Below are positions 62,695-64,000 of a DNA stretch of 64,000 bases, one piece after another. Origin of the DNA: Candidatus Bathyarchaeota archaeon (GTDB lineage: Archaea > Thermoproteota > Bathyarchaeia > Bathyarchaeales > Bathycorpusculaceae); assembly GCA_013388895.1 (NCBI GenBank), contig JACAEK010000056.1:1-64000 (forward strand), in the 5' to 3' direction. The translations under genes and the position numbers were made by a program. Numbering within the stretch: position 1 is the stretch's first letter; each line of letters starts with the position of its first letter. The notes under the pieces were generated by a model. That model was not told the DNA's origin, did no database searches, and saw nothing but the letters and a program-made list of their open reading frames with translations.

Positions 62695-63247
62695 CGAGTT
62701 ATATGAAACTTGGAAAAGAGAGCTTGAAAACAGAGAACTTGAAAAACTTCCACCTGACTTTTACTCGAAAGCTATAGATTATCTGAAAAAATTGAGAGAA
62801 GAAGGACGAATGCTTGACAAAAGAACGATAAAGGCGAATCTTCTCAGGAAAGAGTTGAGGAATGCGAAAAGGATGATCAGCGACATAATTCAGACGCGTT
62901 ATAGGAAAGTGATACAGAAAATGATTAAGGAAGAAAAGGTTTCCTCAGGTTTTCTGACGATTGAGGAGGAAAAAATCTACAGAGGCATTTCGCCCTTGAC
63001 GGAGGCATACAGTAGTTTCGCTAAGGAAATTCTGAGCGGGCACATACCAAAAATTAACATTGAGCAAAACCAGAAAAGAGCGGTCTTGCGTTTCTTGAAG
63101 GGCACTCCTCCCATAGTCGGCGTTGACATGAAAGCTTACGGCCCCTTCAAAATTGAAGACATCGCATCCTTGCCAGTTGAAAATGCCAAAATAATGATTA
63201 AACAAGGTTTAGCTGAGAAGGTTGAAATTACTTTGGGACAACAATAG
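62684..63247 (+). CDS. GINS complex subunit
   Basis: This 187-residue archaeal GINS protein belongs to the Gins51 (Gins15) type. An N-terminal helical part has LYETWKRELENRELEKLPPDFYSKAIDYLKKLREE (about 5-39). A small C-terminal beta domain follows (PIVGVDMKAYGPFKIEDIASLPVENAKIMIKQGLAE about 146-181). With the MCM helicase and Cdc45/RecJ it forms the replicative helicase. The placement after priS is typical. Confidence 0.92.
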   Translation: MVYSELYETWKRELENRELEKLPPDFYSKAIDYLKKLREEGRMLDKRTIKANLLRKELRNAKRMISDIIQTRYRKVIQKMIKEEKVSSGFLTIEEEKIYRGISPLTEAYSSFAKEILSGHIPKINIEQNQKRAVLRFLKGTPPIVGVDMKAYGPFKIEDIASLPVENAKIMIKQGLAEKVEITLGQQ

Positions 63248-63908
63248 GCGTGACTTTTGCATTGACCTTTCTTTCTTTTATTTTTGCCCAGAGCAAGCTG
63301 ATTCCAATCAGAATGAGCGGATAGGATATTATCCAGGAAATAGAATACAACTGACCGTAGTAATCATGAAAGGTTCCCCAATCACCGCCATCTATCGCTA
63401 TCCTGAAAATAGTTACTATTCTCAAAATGTTGATAAAATAGGTTACAACAGCCCCAAATGCAAAGTATACTGCCTTAACTTTCAGCGGAATAGTGCTTTT
63501 CGAAAGGAATAGGAGAATCGTAATGGTGTAGATTAGAAGGCTTTCGACACCCGCGCATGGCCACCCTATAAGAAATCCTGCCCACCTCACATATGGATTT
63601 GCTGGATCTTGTACAAGCAAATAAGGCATTAGCCCGTGTTCAGGTGTAGGTTGCCTTATTGATATAGTTGTTTTGAATCCCATAGAACTGAGAATATTTG
63701 CTGCAAGGTTTGTTGTAGGAAAGACAGGCAACTGCATTGGTGTCCATTTTCCATTTGGATACAGATTGTCTGACATGTATATGAGACCGATGAGTCCAAG
63801 AAATATGGCAGAGATTGCGTATTTCCGTACGTAACTCATTTCGTATCCTACGAGTAGCATAATGACGAAGAGAATAGTGAAAACAAGATACTCTATCGTA
63901 AGTGGCAT
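63228..63908 (-). CDS. Archaeosortase/exosortase-like membrane protein (may extend past window)
   Basis: This multi-pass membrane protein carries the sortase-like catalytic pattern. The Cys is in GWPCAGVESLLIYTI (about 123-137), the Arg in TYFINILRIVTIFR (about 163-176), and the His in TFHDYYGQLYSISWIISYP (about 184-202). Archaeosortases cleave C-terminal sorting signals of surface proteins and couple them to the membrane lipid. The frame stays open upstream from 63908 to 64000 (GGLSDPNAIAIFANLM), so the gene may start beyond the window. It ends 20 bases inside the GINS end, tail-to-tail. Confidence 0.75.
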   Translation of the reverse strand: MPLTIEYLVFTILFVIMLLVGYEMSYVRKYAISAIFLGLIGLIYMSDNLYPNGKWTPMQLPVFPTTNLAANILSSMGFKTTISIRQPTPEHGLMPYLLVQDPANPYVRWAGFLIGWPCAGVESLLIYTITILLFLSKSTIPLKVKAVYFAFGAVVTYFINILRIVTIFRIAIDGGDWGTFHDYYGQLYSISWIISYPLILIGISLLWAKIKERKVNAKVTPIVVPK

Positions 63909-64000
63909 GAGATTTGCAAAAATTGCTATAGCATTAGGGTCACTGAGACCGCCTACTTTGATTTTTGTAGAAACATCGGCAATGAGTGCATTTAAGCCCG

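Noticed and set aside
1-64000. CRISPR arrays, transposases, integrases or inteins
   Set aside because: No regularly spaced short repeats or mobile-element proteins were found. DP2, a common intein host, has a normal uninterrupted length.

Overview
The window is chromosomal DNA from an archaeon. It carries both subunits of DNA polymerase D, Orc1/Cdc6, PCNA, both primase subunits and GINS. It also carries RpoF, RpoL, TFS and Elf1, Alba, aIF5A, SRP54, Sec61 beta, L21e and L10e, GGGP synthase, Dph2, Csl4, Nob1 and a four-subunit pyruvate:ferredoxin oxidoreductase. PolD together with Elf1 and Alba suggests a TACK-type lineage outside the classical Crenarchaeota. A Bathyarchaeia-like organism is my best guess, as an inference from gene content only.

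Layout. 0-4 kb: an intron-containing tRNA-Ser, a nucleoside phosphorylase, a beta-repeat (bactofilin-like) protein and a PhoU-like regulator. 4.1-11.6 kb: a replication and repair block holding a decayed DUF429 gene, DP1, Orc1/Cdc6, a 0.7 kb non-coding stretch with origin recognition box matches (probable oriC), a small winged-helix protein and a NurA-HerA pair. 11.6-17.3 kb: a membrane-anchored winged-helix protein, an aminotransferase interrupted by an in-frame stop, an amidase/NadE pair, Elf1 and GGGP synthase. 17.4-24 kb: DP2, GlyA, Sec61 beta and small genes. 24-34 kb: DUF2070, the PorGDAB operon, Alba, a class III aminotransferase, Nob1, NAD kinase and aIF5A. 34.3 kb: a well-formed C/D box sRNA candidate in front of SRP54. 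34.5-48.2 kb: translation, RNA and transcription genes (SRP54, Pus10, L21e, RpoF, DUF655, KsgA, HemK-like, TFS, RpoL, Csl4, Dph2, PpsA, L10e).

47.4-55.1 kb is compositionally unusual. The genes here (start of ppsA, L10e, a dCTP deaminase-like protein, an unknown protein, a zinc-finger acetyltransferase, PCNA and the first half of PriL) have coding strands extremely rich in A and C. This block is split at 49.9-52.8 kb by a normal-composition two-gene operon: a nuclease-APAZ protein followed by a catalytically inactive short prokaryotic Argonaute. That is the layout of short-pAgo immune systems of the SPARDA type, and it is the most striking accessory system in the window. 55.8-61.3 kb is a surface-glycan cluster (two GT2, one GT4, DUF2079, a GDP-mannose 3,5-epimerase-like enzyme) lying between priL and priS. 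The window ends with priS, GINS and an archaeosortase-like membrane protein that may continue past the edge.

Several genes have damaged or unresolved reading frames. The DUF429 gene has a TGA plus a frameshift, the aminotransferase has a TAA, and Orc1, the APAZ protein and a GT2 each have conserved N-terminal sequence lying upstream of any usable ATG, GTG or TTG. These are either real decay, non-standard starts or sequence errors, and they are listed separately below.
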